From Brachionus koreanus (Eukaryota; Rotifera; Eurotatoria; Ploima; Brachionidae), in assembly GCA_016987375.1 (NCBI GenBank), contig PJRA01000263.1, positions 1,943,510 to 2,007,509 on the forward strand: a DNA stretch of 64,000 nucleotides, given 5' to 3'. Shown here piece by piece: positions 41,570 to 55,900 of this stretch. The position numbers were made by a program, and so were the translations under genes. The stretch's first letter is position 1; the number at the start of each line of letters is the position of its first letter. The notes below the pieces were generated by a model. It saw only the letters and a list, made by a program, of their open reading frames with translations, was not told where the DNA came from and did not search any database.

Positions 41570-43544
41570 CTAAATGGTCTCTGTTTATAAAAAAATGATC
41601 AATTTTTTCAGTTTACCTTAATTTTTTAGTACATAAATAATCTTTATTTCATTAATAAAAAAATAACTAAATTTTTTTTAAATTACTGAAATTCAAAATT
41701 TTCAAAATATCCAACAAATTCATTACTCTAAAAATTTATTACACAAATCTGCTAAATGTTAGATATGTAACATTTTATCTGTATGAGTATTCTAGCAATT
41801 AAATGATTCTTAGTTTTAAATTTTGTTCAATTTTATTTTGTTATAAAATCTATTAAACCAAAAATAGCTCTAGTTGAAACAGAAGTTAATGTTTATTTAT
41901 TGAACGTTTAAATTTTTACAAATTGTTTTATATCCAAAATGTTTTTCAAATAAAAAAAATAAAAAATTATACTATTGAATCAAAGAACTTCAATTTACGA
42001 ATGAAGATAATTGTATGGGTTTAAGCATAAAATTTTTAAGATTTCTTTTTTTGAATATATTCACTAATTGATAATTGTTGTTTAATAATCAATGTTTGAC
42101 TTTTAAGGAAATGGAGTATTAAAATAAAAAATTAATAACTAATAAATAAATCCAAATGATTTACATAAAAGATATAATTTTATTTGTGATTATAAAGAAT
42201 TACAAAAAAACCTATCATGATGACATTTAACAATTTATTTAGGAAAATGAATCTTACAAAAAAATTATTCTAATGACTATTAATTCAAAACGAATTACTT
42301 GAAATCAATTTGAAAAAATAATATTTTTGAATTAAAACATACAAAATATAACTGGTATTTTATCGGCTTGTCGAGTCTTTTTTTTTGCTATTTAATTTTT
42401 GTTGGCATCTTTTGAATGTTTTTGATTTGAAACATTTTTTTCAAGTTCACTTACCAACAGAATTTAAAAACGATTAATTTTATTTTATAAAATTATCAAA
42501 ATAAAAATTTAAAAACACTTTTTTATTTTTTTTTCTAAAAAAGATTAGTTTTTTATCATTTTAATTTTTGAAATTTTAAATTAATTAATTATATTTTTGC
42601 AAAACATTAATTAAAAAATAGGCTATTAATGTGCAGATAAGTAGTTTTTTTAGTCTTATATAATCTAAATTGAAGATAAACAGTAAAATTTTTTTAGCGA
42701 CAACTTTGTCAAAAATTTTAGAAGTTCTTCTGGTCGCAAGATATTTTTTCTATAAACATTTAGATGAAAATTTATTTGTCACTCATAACAAACAATCTAA
42801 AAATCAATTATCAGTTAAAAATATGAAATGTTTTAGTTTTTTAAAAAATTGATTATTTTTTTTTTAATTTTAAAGAGTAATGAAGTATTTATATACAATA
42901 TGTTTTCCATTTTTTTCCATCAAAATTAACAATTAAGATTGTTTAATTTTTATCTAAATTGGTGATTCCATTACTAAAATACACAGACGTATTTATTCAA
43001 CTAAAGAAGAGCTCGTGAAAGACACTAATAAATTATAAAGCAGCTTGAGAATCTTATTTTAATCCGGGATATAAATTTTTATGAGAATAACGGGAAAATA
43101 AATACCAGTCGAAATAAGTGCTAATTTTGTTGGCAGTGAAAGAATGGATTCAAAGTGATGCTAGTTGGTTCGAAAGTTCAGCTATTCATATGTATGATAA
43201 ATTCAATATAAGAATCAGGACTGTATGCTATTTACATTTTACAATTATAATAGTTTTTTTTGAAGATCTTTTAACAGAATTTATATTGATCTGAAATTTT
43301 GTAATTAATCTAAAATGCTAAATAAAATAAGAATTAAAAAAATGTTATGCTTAAAAATAAAATCATTAAGTAAAAAAGAGAAAATAATGATAAAAATTTT
43401 TCAGACGAGTCGATTCCATACCTAATAAAATTAGGATATTTTAATTTTATTACTTTTAATAGTTCTAAATTAATTTAATTGAAAATATCTACCAAAAAAA
43501 GTATTAGTAAAAGTTTTAGAATAAAATAAATTAATTTAATTTTC

Positions 43545-44525
43545 CTTCCATTACTATTCCTGATCTTCATAAATGATTTACCAGAGCTAGTAAGTCACTT
43601 TTGCAAGCGGTTTGCGGATGACAGGAAATTGATTAGGGTCATTAAAAATACATATGATCAAATGCTAATTCAAGATGACATTGAAAAGATGGTTGAGTGG
43701 TCGAAACGTTCGAGTNNNNNNNNNNNNNNNNNNNNNNNNNNNNNNNNNNNNNNNNNNNNNNNNNNNNNNNNNNNNNNNNNNNNNNNNNNNNNNNNNNNNN
43801 NNNNNNNNNNNNNNNNNNNNNNNNNNNNNNNNNNNNNNNNNNNNNNNNNNNNNNNNNNNNNNNNNNNNNNNNNNNNNNNNNNNNNNNNNNNNNNNNNNNN
43901 NNNNNNNNNNNNNNNNNNNNNNNNNNNNNNNNNNNNNNNNNNNNNNNNNNNNNNNNNNNNNNNNNNNNNNNNNNNNNNNNNNNNNNNNNNNNNNNNNNNN
44001 NNNNNNNNNNNNNNNNNNNNNNNNNNNNNNNNNNNNNNNNNNNNNNNNNNNNNNNNNNNNNNNNNNNNNNNNNNNNNNNNNNNNNNNNNNNNNNNNNNNN
44101 NNNNNNNNNNNNNNNNNNNNNNNNNNNNNNNNNNNNNNNNNNNNNNNNNNNNNNNNNNNNNNNNNNNNNNNNNNNNNNNNNNNNNNNNNNNNNNNNNNNN
44201 NNNNNNNNNNNNNNNNNNNNNNNNNNNNNNNNNNNNNNNNNNNNNNNNNNNNNNNNNNNNNNNNNNNNNNNNNNNNNNNNNNNNNNNNNNNNNNNNNNNN
44301 NNNNNNNNNNNNNNNNNNNNNNNNNNNNNNNNNNNNNNNNNNNNNNNNNNNNNNNNNNNNNNNNNNNNNNNNNNNNNNNNNNNNNNNNNNNNNNNNNNNN
44401 NNNNNNNNNNNNNNNNNNNNNNNNNNNNNNNCGTTAGTCTTCCTGCTTTGTCAGCTTAGTTAAACAAAACTTGACCGTAGAATATTAACTATTATTATTA
44501 TCATTAGGATTATTATTTTCCTTAG
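43545..44525 (+). mobile_element. CR1/jockey-like retrotransposon interrupted by an assembly gap
   Basis: Before the gap the plus strand is open and reads LPLLFLIFINDLPELVSHF, then FADDRKLIRVIKNTYDQ and DIEKMVEWSKRSS, the RT catalytic core with the FADD box. After the gap a short frame reads SLPALSA then stop, followed by a TTA-rich tail (about 44488-44520) like the other element ends. Unlike the other relics, the visible RT part has no stop, so this could be a younger copy. Confidence 0.75.
43716..44431. other. Assembly gap (716 N)
   Basis: A run of N inside the retrotransposon. Frames running through it are artefacts. The gap is about the length needed for the missing C-terminal RT part. 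Confidence 0.98.
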
Positions 44526-47257
44526 GAAAATGAAAATTGCTATTTTTTGTTTTTTTAATCGGTCAGATCATCATCTTCATCTTCCAAATCCTAATCAAAA
44601 TATTTTATAGAATATTTGATTCTTTATCTATTCTCTTTTTAGACCTAAGGCTTCACTCTAAACTGTATCTTCCATGTGTAACAATTGACTTTGTCAAAAT
44701 ATTAGAAAAAGAAATCATTTTTTTCTACTGTCCTAATACTTGTATAGCTTTAATAACAAGTGATAAATATTTGTTTTATTTAAATTAAATTTAAATTTTT
44801 TTGAACGTTGACATTAAAAAATTTTAAACATTATAAAAGAAAATATTTTAAAGAAAATATTTATTTAAATATTTTAAATCCAATATTCAAATTAAATAAT
44901 AACGACGTTTATTCAAAAAAAGATTAAAAATTTCCAAAAAAAACTATTAATATATTTAATAAATTTCAATGAATTTTTCCAGTATATATTTATAATAAAT
45001 ATTGAAAGTTTTTTAAGCTTATTATCTTGATAGTTATTTATTTCAGGATACATTTTTATAATTAAAGCGATTAGTGATATTGAGAAAAAAAATACGAGAC
45101 AGGAACAATCTTGGAAAATAAAAATAAAATCTAGATATTTATCTTTATTTGTATAAAATCTATTTCATAATTTCTGTTTATCTAAAGCTTTATTTATGAA
45201 AAAAAAAAGAAATTGAAAATAAATATTGTAGCAGCGTTTGGAAAAGGTCAAATCTGAAGCGAACAATCACAAATATTTACTCAAACACGAGCTAAAATTT
45301 GGTTAATTAATATGACAATTATACAATACCAAGAGAAGCTCAGCTATTTTTTTTAATTGATTTTAAAATAGATTAGATTTTTGAGACGAAAATTGTTTCT
45401 CAATTTTTGTATTTAAAATTTGATACTAAATGATTTATAATTGCAAAAATAAATCTAGAAAGTAATAACTTTATAAAAACTGTAAACAATTTTAAATATA
45501 AATTACTAATCTTACATTTTGTTAGAACTTTGTTCAAACAAATAAATTAAATTAACTTGAGAACACTTGGGCTCTTTGCGTTCTAAAAATTTCACTTAAA
45601 TCTATTAATCAAACATTCAGGATTGGCAATCTATTCGAATTATTGATTTATTAGGTTTATTGGTTAGTTAAAATTTAATTAAGAGATAAAAGTAAAATTA
45701 AAGTTTCTTATTTTCTTGTTTGCAAAATTAAACTAGATTTATCATTAAGTAATCATTAAAGATAAAATATTATATTATTAATATAAATTCTTTAATTTTT
45801 TTTCTATTTAAATTCATTTTGTTCTTTGATGCTTTATTATTTTTTAACAAAGATAAAAACCACCTAAAAACAAAAAAAATTCTTGCTCTTCTTTCAACAT
45901 ATTTTGTTTGTAATTTTTCCGAATATCCGAATTTTTATAGTTCAGATTTTCATCGATTCCAGCTAGATTCGGTACTTTTTCTTATAATTCTCTCATTATA
46001 CTTTAGAAAAGCTTTCCAATAGTATTAGCAATAGTAAACTATTCTAATTCACTCGAGTTTTTCTAGAATTAAATTCTTTGAATCAAATGAATAAGTGATT
46101 AAATTTTTCAAGCGTTTTTTACTGAATTAAATTAAATAAAAAGATTAAGCAATTTAGATCTACAGATTATTTGAAAAGTAAATAAACATCAAATCCAGAA
46201 ATTTAATTTAGATACTAAAAAATTTAAAAGGCAAGCAAAATTGAGTCTATTAGTTGTTTTTTTGGAACGATTAGGATTTTAATTTTTGTTTAAGTTACCA
46301 AATTAAAGTCATTAATTTTTGACTGAGATTCAAAGACCTAGAAATATATCACCATGAGCAAAATTTAAAATTTAATTTAAATCAAAGGTTATATGATATT
46401 GTTTTATGCAATGGGGCTTGAATGCATCCAAAAAAGTTCCTAATACAATAAAAAATTTAAGACTAATTTAATTTTATAGTTAGAAAAAAATTCAAATTTT
46501 TTTTCTTGTTAATGTTAATGCAAAATTAATTAATTTTCTGAATTTTCCTCTTTAAAGCAATTAAGATAATTTTAATTAAAAAAGCTAGCTGCTTTTGATA
46601 TTTTCTTAACGAATGTTAAAATTTTATCTTTTCAAATTAGTTCTATTATTTTTTAAAACAATTTTTTTTTGAACAAAAAAGATTATGCAACTTATTTTTG
46701 TTTGATTTATGTTTAAACTTTACAAATTTGTTTTTTGAAAATTTTGAATTTAAACTTTTTTGTTTAATTTTTGTTTCGCTCTTTTAAAAAAAAATTTTAA
46801 TCTTAAACTTAGTAAAAAAAATTTATTTTTACTTTTATGATTTTTTCCTTAAGACGATTAGCTGAGAGTACTGCTTTTGTAAACTCGGATGATATAACAA
46901 CTTTTTTGTTAAGTACTTAGTCCACTTATTTCTTTTTTTTTAAATATATATTTTTTCAAAAATAATTTTAAATTGAAAAGAACCGTCACCTTCGCCTTTC
47001 CATTAATAGTTTTATATAAGAGTTCGTTTTTAAAAAAGTTTATTGGCAGGTGCAGGTTAATCGGAATAGCATTATCAAAAATTTTCATATAAAAATAAAA
47101 AAATAAATTCAAATTTATTTCTAACAGCTAAAATATAAGTGAGAAAAATCAGCATCAGTTTTTTTTTAGAAAAAAAAATGAGAATCTTTATTGGCTTTTT
47201 TGTTGGCACCCAGTGTGCTCTTATATTTACATGCCTTGTTTAAATCATGATCTTATC

Positions 47258-47277
47258 CGATTAGTTTAAACTAATCG
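47258..47277. repeat. 20-bp perfect palindrome
   Basis: CGATTAGTTT is followed directly by its reverse complement AAACTAATCG. The ATTAG/CTAAT cores resemble paired homeodomain sites, but this is only a suggestion. Confidence 0.6.
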
Positions 47278-49489
47278 AACATTTAAATAAATAAAACGAT
47301 AGGTTTTATCAGTAAGAAATATTCACATGCTAATTAAACTCACAATCAATGAGCTTTTGGATACTACCTACGGAGAAGTTTCCAAATTTTTTTCAAATCA
47401 CCTGTTTCCAACTTAATTTTCAATTCTTAGATTCATTTCTTAATAAAACTAATCAACCCTAATGTTTTAATAGGAGACTAATATGAATTCTCTCTTGGAG
47501 GAAATAATTTGATTTCGATTATTGTAAGTCTGCTAGAACTTAGTGTTATGTTTTAAGGCGAATTAATTGGAAGATATTTTCGAATAAAAAATGGAATGTT
47601 TATTCAATTAGGAGAGATTTTCTGTTTTTGTTTCGTAGTATGTATTTTTCTTGGTTTTAGCTCTTCTATTTTCCAGAGTTTAAATGTTTTTATTTAAACC
47701 TCCATGGTTTCAAGCGTTCAAATAGAAGCCATTTATTTTCACATTTGAAAAATTGATCAGGTTATTTTTCTATCGTGAACAGCAAGGTTTAATATTTTAA
47801 GCGAAGTCTCATAAAATGTAAATTAAGCGAATTGTCCAAAAAATATTCATTATTGATAGCAAAATTTTGAAAAAGCATTTTTATTTGTTTTTGTTTGTAT
47901 ATTTCTTTCTCTAATTCCAACTGAACCGAGATAATTTTGTTTTTGGACTGAAAAAAATAATTATTTGCTTAATTAAAATTTTATTAAAAATTGAAAGTGA
48001 GCGATTTTTATGAATGATTAATTTTATGGATAGTTTTAATGACATCTCGTGAACAATGGTCTCTCTAGAGTAACCAGCGTACAATCTTATTTTCAATCAA
48101 TAGTTTTACAACCAAAGGAATTAGATTTAATCTTATCAATACTTTAAGTTAGTTAAAAACGGATTAATTATAAGATAAACGTGGTGCGTCCTGTCAAAAT
48201 AAAATTCTATCTTATTTCTCACTAGGATGCAAATATCAGCAATTAAATTGATCAGCAAATATGAGTTATAAACAATTTTGGATTTGCTTCAAAAAATAAA
48301 TTTTTATAAGAAAAATTAAAAAAATTTATTCTGAAATTCTTTTGATTTAATTGCGAATAATAAAATTTATTACCAACGAAAATTATTCAAATAATGTTTA
48401 AATTAGGATTTTATTACCAGCCGGTTATTCATTGAAGATAACACTTTTAGTGATTTTATCTATTTTTGATAAAGCATAATTTCAAAAAATAATCAAAAAA
48501 AATTTCTTGTTAAATTTTTTTACGTTGAAAATGAGACTAAAATTAGTAAATAAAGTTCTTGAAAATTTCAGTTGACTGTGCGTCAAAATCTAGTTTAAGA
48601 ATAAGTTAGTGGTAATGTAAAAGATTTTGATTACTGACCTAAAATTCAGACTTTTAGATTGTCATTAAAGATTATCCTCAAGGAATTTTAAGTAAATTTA
48701 AATTGTTTTCAGTATTTTTTGTTTTTGAATGGCTACTCTTGAGATATCTGTAGACATATTCAATTGAAAAAAGTATTTTGAAAAGGCTAGAAGCTCAAAA
48801 TTTAAATAAAAAACTTTTTTTAATAAAGAAAAACTAAACTAGAAATTAATCCGTAGATGACTAATGTACATCATCTTTTCTCTATAAAAATAATAATAGA
48901 TAATTATGCAAATGACGGAGTAAATTTTAAAAAAAAGATTTTTTTATTTAAATGCATTATACTTTTCAAGGTCTTCTCATCAATTAAGTTTTTCGAAGAT
49001 AATATCAGCTTAGAACAGATGAAAATTGACCTGCAGCTTTTTTAATAGACAAGTCTTGCGAAGATTTTAATTAGCAAAATTATTCAAATATATTTTCTTA
49101 AAAGTATAATCATATATTCAGCTCAATCATTTAATTATTAATAAAAGATATTCATTTTCAAAATAAACACTATTAAGAAAGACAAACTTTTTAAAAAATA
49201 GTTGTTTTTTTTTTAAAGAAAAAGTTATTAGCAAGAGTTCTATTTAATTTAACCAGTCTTTATATTTTCAAAAAATAAAGGCTTTATTAATTTTTCAATC
49301 AATTAAGAAAAATATTAAACAAATCGAGTAGAAAATGCTCTAATAATATTAATTGAATAGGATAAAATTAAAATAAAAACAGAAAATTTTAGACTTGGCT
49401 TGCGTTCGATTTGTATGTCAGTTGATGTTTATGTTTTCATTTAAAATGTATATGTTTAATCCTTTGAAAAACACGTACATTGTTTTTAG

Positions 49490-49680
49490 TATTTTGGTTT
49501 TGAATTAAATTAGGCTAGGTTATAACCAGACCCGATTTTGTCCGGGTCAAATTTTGTTTATCCGCATTAATGAATTTACGGTAATGAGTAACGCGGTGCG
49601 GAACAGCATTCTACGCCCAATCATTTGTGTAAACGCCTTGTCTTAATTGTTCATGTTGACTTAGAGCATTGGGTTTCATT
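49490..49680 (+). promoter_or_regulatory. GC-richer patch 260-450 bp upstream of par-3 B start
   Basis: This stretch (around CCAGACCCGATTTTGTCCGG and GAGTAACGCGGTGCGGAACA) is much richer in GC and CpG than the 5 kb around it. GACCCG and CGGGTC form an inverted repeat at its start. It could be the core promoter or a 5' UTR exon; inferred from composition and position only. Confidence 0.35.
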
Positions 49681-49940
49681 CAAAAACTGATGCTCTCATT
49701 TCTACTCTTATAACTTGATATATTTCAAATCCCTTTCTCTTATCAAATAAACCAAGCTAATTATTTTTTTTTAGATGAAAAAAAACATGACGATTCGACG
49801 TTCATTAGCTATTTCATTTCATAAGATTTGCCAACAAATTTTGGCTTAGAAATTAAATGAGAATTTTAATTAAATCTATCATTAAATTACGAAAACATTA
49901 GCTTCTGATAAATTGCTTTTTCTTTCTTCAAAACAGAACA

Positions 49941-52900
49941 ATGAAAGTTACCATTTGTTTTGAGGATGTCAAAATTATAGTACCTTGCGGTAATCAAACA
50001 AATGACGAAGACAAAATTAACAACAATAATCTCAAAGTCAGTGATGTCATAGAAAATGCCATTCTGCGATACAAAAAAGCCACTTCAAAAGTAAATATTT
50101 ATTCATCAATTAATCAACTATATTTTTTTAAATTATAATTGAAAAATTAAAAAAGATAACAATAATAAAAATAATTAATTTTTCCATTATTTTAAATATT
50201 AAGGTTGCAAGCATGATTTTGAAAGTTAGATAAATATTTTTAAAAATTTTTAGAACTTTTTTAAACATGATTGTGCAAGAACCTGATTTTTTTTTCCTCA
50301 AAATTGACAATAATTATTATCCCTTTTTTTAATTAATTTTCTTTTGATAAAATAAATTTCAAATTTTTATGTGCCAAAAAAATTTTAATTCAGAAAAGAA
50401 ATTTCGAAAATTAAATAATATCTGATTTGAACAATTTTTAATATAGGCACCTTTTAGAACTAAATGAGGAGTATTTTTTTGAATATCTTGAATCTTTAAC
50501 ACTCAAAGAACCGATGGGTCTTTTGAGCTCCTTTTATTACTTTCTTTTATTCTATAAATTTAATCATTTTTTATAAATTTTGTTTTCAATCATATCTTAA
50601 ATCAAAGCTTTTATAAAATTGTTTAATTTTTGTTACAAAAAAATGTTATCTTCATTGAAAAAAGTTAAAAAAAAATGGAGATATTCTTCCTGATAATTGC
50701 TTAAATATCTGATTTTTAAGAGCTAAAATATAGTGAATGAGAAACTTTTTTATAAATATTTTCAGTTTTTATAACAAGATAAAAAATATGGCATATAACT
50801 AATTATGATTTTTTTTTAAACGAAATATTAAAATTTATTTAATTTAAATTTTATTCAAAATTTTTTCAATTTTATTTTTTTATTATAGCTTCTTAAAGCA
50901 GATAAACATTTTATTTTTGTTCAACTTGAAAAATAAGTTAATTTTTAATAAATAATTTAATTTAAAATCAAGGTGGTAATAAAAATATGTAAGCTTTTAA
51001 TTAATCAAAATAAAAAAAGTTTCTCATTCTTTATATTTTAGCTCTTAAAAATCAGATATCTAAGCAATTATCAGTAAGAATACCTCCAATTTTTTTTTAA
51101 ATCTTGAGGCTAAAATTCAATGTTAAATTTCATCCTAAATAGATTAAATCTAAATTTTTTAGCGTTTAGCATACTAACTTTTATAAAAAAATATAAAAAA
51201 GTAGAAGTCACGATTTCTGTTAATTATGAATTTTCTCATATACATTTGATCTAGAATAAAAATATTTCACGTGATTTAATTAGCCTAGCATTCCAAGATA
51301 GTCGGATTAAGATTAAAATAAATATTTTAGTCAAAGGTTATTCAAATTCAGACTTTTAAAATGATATTTCATCCAAAGTCTTGCATTTTCGACCTTGTAT
51401 TCAATCGAGCAAAGCCGATTGATATTTAACAGAGTTGAAGATAAATTAGATGCAAAAATTCTTACTGTACGATTCTTAGGATTTTTATTAAATTAAAAAC
51501 AGTTGGATGAGCAAAAATTATTCTGTCTGATGGTCAAATCTTTTAAGATATCTAGATAAGAAAGCAATCAAAAAATGTAAATTGATATTTAGACCCATTA
51601 GATTGCTTGAAATGAAAATATCTAATCAATAAAGTATCAATCACCTGGCATCAAATTTTGACGTATTCATAAGTTTAGTTTATTGCGGATAAATCAAACG
51701 CCATCTCGATTTCTAAATTAATTCAACAGGACTTCAATTTTTATCAAAATTTATTTTCAACAATTTTTGCTAGCCAGCTGAGTTAAATATTTAGTTTTAA
51801 AATAAATCTAATATTTATTGCACCATTTTAATTTTTAATTTTTTTTTTTTGAAATTCGATAGTCTTCAGGCAAATTTTAATTGCTCATATTTCTGTTAGT
51901 TTAGCTTAAAATTTTCAAACTACTCTGCTAATTTAATTTTAATAGATTTAACAATTGTCTTTGGACAAAAAATTACTTAAATTTAATTTTAGTAATAAGG
52001 CTCAATTTTTATTTAAAAAAATATATCTTCAATATGAATTTTAGTTTTAATTTAAATTTTTGTTAAAAAAAAACATATAAATATAAAACAAATAGAAAAT
52101 TTGTGATTTAAATTTTTATTTTAGTCAATCTTTAGAAAAATATTTAATTTTTTAACCTCCTATAGTTCGAAGTTTTATTATGTAAAAGTTAAAAATCCAG
52201 TTTTTTTTTGCTTTTTATTGTGTATAACAAATTTGATGTTTTGATTTTTTTTTTTAATTTGAAATCTTGCTAAAACAATGCAAATAATAAAAACTTGAAA
52301 ATTGACGATTCTAAAAAAATATCCAAATGAAATTTTAAATTTAAGAAAAGGTTGTCAAAACATTTTGATAGCGTAATCATAAGAATTTTTAGACGTAAAA
52401 GTTAATCCAAAATTAAATTCAAGTTTTTATAGTTAAAATTTAGGAATATTTTAAAAGAGCGCATTATTTAATTGATAATCTTAGTCAAATCATTTGGAAA
52501 AGTTGGCTTGTGTCTAAATGAAGCAAAAGTTTTTTACTTTGAATTTGTTTTAGAATTTCTATAAAGAGTTGGATATCATAAATCTGAGATGTGTTGAATG
52601 GTGTTTTTGTTTAAGGTTTTTTGAGTTCCACAAATTAGTGAAGTTTGATTGATTCTAATACAAAAAAAGATGAATTTACTTTTAATTTTTATATTAAAAT
52701 TAATTGCTTTTCTCGATTTGCAATCAGTTATAAGTTATCTATATTTTTTTTAAAAGGTTAATAAAATATCTCTTACTTAGACCAACTAAAAATTAAAATT
52801 AAGTTTAAATATTTAAATGTCAACACGTAAATTGAATTAAGTTTTGTTTTTGTTTTTTTTTTCTAGTGTTCATGTTTTAAGTGGAACGTTTAAAAAGCAG

Positions 52901-55900
52901 ACGAACAAAACCCTTTTTTGATTTATTCAGACTCTTTATTAACAAATTTGACCTGAAAAATTAATTTCATTTTTTTAACAAACTTAAGTCGAACACTTGT
53001 GTTATCAAAGTACTTTATTTGCAAACAATACGCGACGGCGGGATTCTGGATCCTGACGATTACATCCGAGACGTAGTCGAAGACAAAGAATTAGTAAAAT
53101 TTTTTTTCAAATAAAAATTATTATAAAGATAAACTTGCTTTTTTAGTTAACAGCTATCTACGAGGAGCATCAAAACGAAGCCCTAAGTTCAACCAAAATG
53201 CCAACCCAAATTAACTGCAATAAGCTGAATAGTCTAGAAAATTGGAGTGTTAACAGTAATGCAAGTTCGCCAAGCAATATTGGGGGCCCTCATAGCTTGA
53301 ACAAGAATCATAAGACTCCTCTAATCAACCAAATCATTAATCAAGCTGATAATTACTGCTACATAAAGCGCAATCAAGTCTTGGTTCCCAAGACTGATGT
53401 AAATAAGACCAATTATTCAAGTGAGCTATTATAAATTTAAATAAACAAACAAAAATATGCAATCTTTCTACTGCACTTGATAAAAATAAAAGCAATATTT
53501 GTTGTGAGAAATTTTGCTCATAAAGATAATTCTAGATTTGTAATTCAATAACTTAGATAAAAATGATAAGTACTGAGGCATGCATCGGTCTACTAGTTCA
53601 AAAAAAAATTTTTTTTTATTATCAAGAAATTTTTAAAGCAAAGGAAAATATTTCTAGAAAAAATTCCACTAATTAAATAAAATTTAAATTCGCTTTATCA
53701 GTGAAAAATAATTCAAATCAAGCTCTAAATTGGGTTAAGCAAATTTTCTTATTTATATCGTTTCATTGTTTCTAATCAAAAACTGACAAGCTTAACAAGA
53801 AATTGAGCATTTGTATTTTTCTTAGTTATAAAATAGTTATTTTTCCATAATTGGCTGATCATTTTTGGCCGAATGCTACCTATCGATCAAGTCATTTAAT
53901 TGAAATTATTTCTCAAGTAATAGTCGAAATAAATTCATTTTATCCAAAGAGTAAAAATCAAAACTAAAAAAAATTATAAAAATAAAATATTTATTTCCAA
54001 AATCAGTTTTTACACGCATTTAAAACTTTCATTTAAAATATTAGCAGATTATTTGGACACACATTAATTTAAATTAAAAATATATTATTCATTTTAGATC
54101 CTAAGTTTAATGGAAAAATAATGAGTCCAAATGATTAAAAAAAAATTTACAATCAGAATCTGAAGTTTGTAAATTTCTAAGGCTAAAATATGTTTTAAGA
54201 GAAATTAAGGAAAAAATTGAATACCATTTTCTTTGAATACAAAATTGAAATTAAAAAAGTGATTGAAAAACTCATTTTTCCTAGTATAAATCTGAGCTTT
54301 ATTTAATTTAATTTTTTAGCAAAATTTCCTCTTATGCTCAAAAAATTATTTTTGTTTGTGGGAATTATTTGAAAATCAATGACTTTTTTTTTTTTCAAAC
54401 GCTCGATTAAATAAGACTTAAAAAACTAAGCAAAGTTTCAATAAGAAAATAAATTAGTCATTGTATCCATCGTTTAAAAATCGCATTAGTTTCGATTTGG
54501 AAATTAAATTATTTACGGTAATTTAGCGCATATAAAACTAATATTATACAAAAAAGGCGGGCTAATTGTTAATTAGCTGAACAAAAGATTTTTCGTTTAT
54601 ATTTACCTGGTCAAATGAGATAAATTTCGTCCATTAAGACTAGGTCGGATCACTCTCAAAATCCATTTACCTTAATACTAGCAAAAAAATCATACTTTGC
54701 TATTTGTAGAACGCATAAATATTTCATAGTTTCTTCCTTGTACTATTTTGTAAAGAAAATAGAGCTCAATCCAAATAACTCGTATACTAGACTAAAACAA
54801 ATTTAAAGATTTCAATTTTAAATATTATAATTTCTCGTCATATTTTTCATTGTTTTATTATTATTTTTTTCAGGTAATCTACGAGTCAAAAGCGGTAGCG
54901 AATCATGTATATATAACAATATTTTGAAACCAAACGCGCCTAATTTATCACTCATTACAGTCAACACGTCTAAATTGAACCAGAACAAAAACATGCCCGA
55001 TACAGACACCAACTATTTCAGTCGAGTAAACTCAAATCGGCAATCGATTGTAAAAAATGAAAAAAATATATGGGCCAACTCGGTCCACTCCGATGATTAT
55101 GCCGAAATTTTCAAAATAAATCTTAGCAGTGAAGACAGTTCGGCTCAACCGGCCAGACCTCTTGGGATTCATGTGATTCCCTCGCATGATTCAAACGCTC
55201 AAAAGTAAGTTCACTATTCAGCAAATTTATCCAATACAACATCTCAACATGCAGCAAGGACTGCATTTTATTCTAATAATTAAGGATTTTTTCTCAATAG
55301 TTCAATTTAGAATTTTTTTTTAAATTGAAGAAAATTTTAAAATGGCTAAAATCAATAGAAAAAATTAGGCTAATCAAGGATTAGTTATGTAATTTTTTAT
55401 CTTAATAAAAAATTTCAAATTAAATTTTTAGAAAATTTTAAATTTTTTGTTTGTTAGATGTAAAAATATGTAATCTCATGACATTTGCGCTTAGTATTTT
55501 ATTATCTAAATAGTTTAAATTCCATGTAACAAGTTAATGCAGTATTAAAAAGATCCAACATAATTTTTTATGTAAATTAAAGGGGTAAATACCACACTCG
55601 CTAGCAAATAAGTGCCTATTCATTAAACCTCTTTTTTATTAGATTAATTGATTAATCAAAACATATTCCTATTAAATTTTGTCTAAATTCAAATAAACAG
55701 TCGATTAGAAAACGATGTTTAGTCAAAATTTTCGTTAAGGTTCGAGGTTCTCTCATGGCATTATTTTTCTACAAAGAATTCTAACACCTAAACCTTTAAC
55801 ATATGCCAATAATAATCCAACATTTGTAATATTAAATCAGTTTTGAAGAAAATATCTTTTTTAAAGTTGATATAATTGAAATTTAGTAAATGTCTAACTT

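Larger units (their letters stand above)
39515..43544. other. Left half of the region between the two par-3 genes
   Basis: AT-rich with no complete gene. It contains a candidate par-3 A exon (41517-41569) and the second copy of the stem-forming repeat (41101-41158). A donor-like GTTGGTAAGTGA lies on the minus strand near 42450, which might mark a 5' UTR exon of par-3 A. Confidence 0.4.
44526..49940. other. Upstream region of par-3 paralogue B
   Basis: About 5.4 kb of AT-rich DNA with no recognisable gene. It should hold the par-3 B promoter. A perfect 20-bp palindrome lies at 47258-47277, and a less AT-rich patch at 49490-49680 is listed separately. Confidence 0.45.

Noticed and set aside
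43629..44463. Long plus-strand frames across the second N run as a gene
   Set aside because: Only the left flank is readable; it is retrotransposon RT, and the rest is N.
45819..47112. Short frames at 45819-46022 and 46909-47112
   Set aside because: Phe/Leu/Lys/Asn-rich translations typical of random AT-rich DNA, with no splice context or homology.
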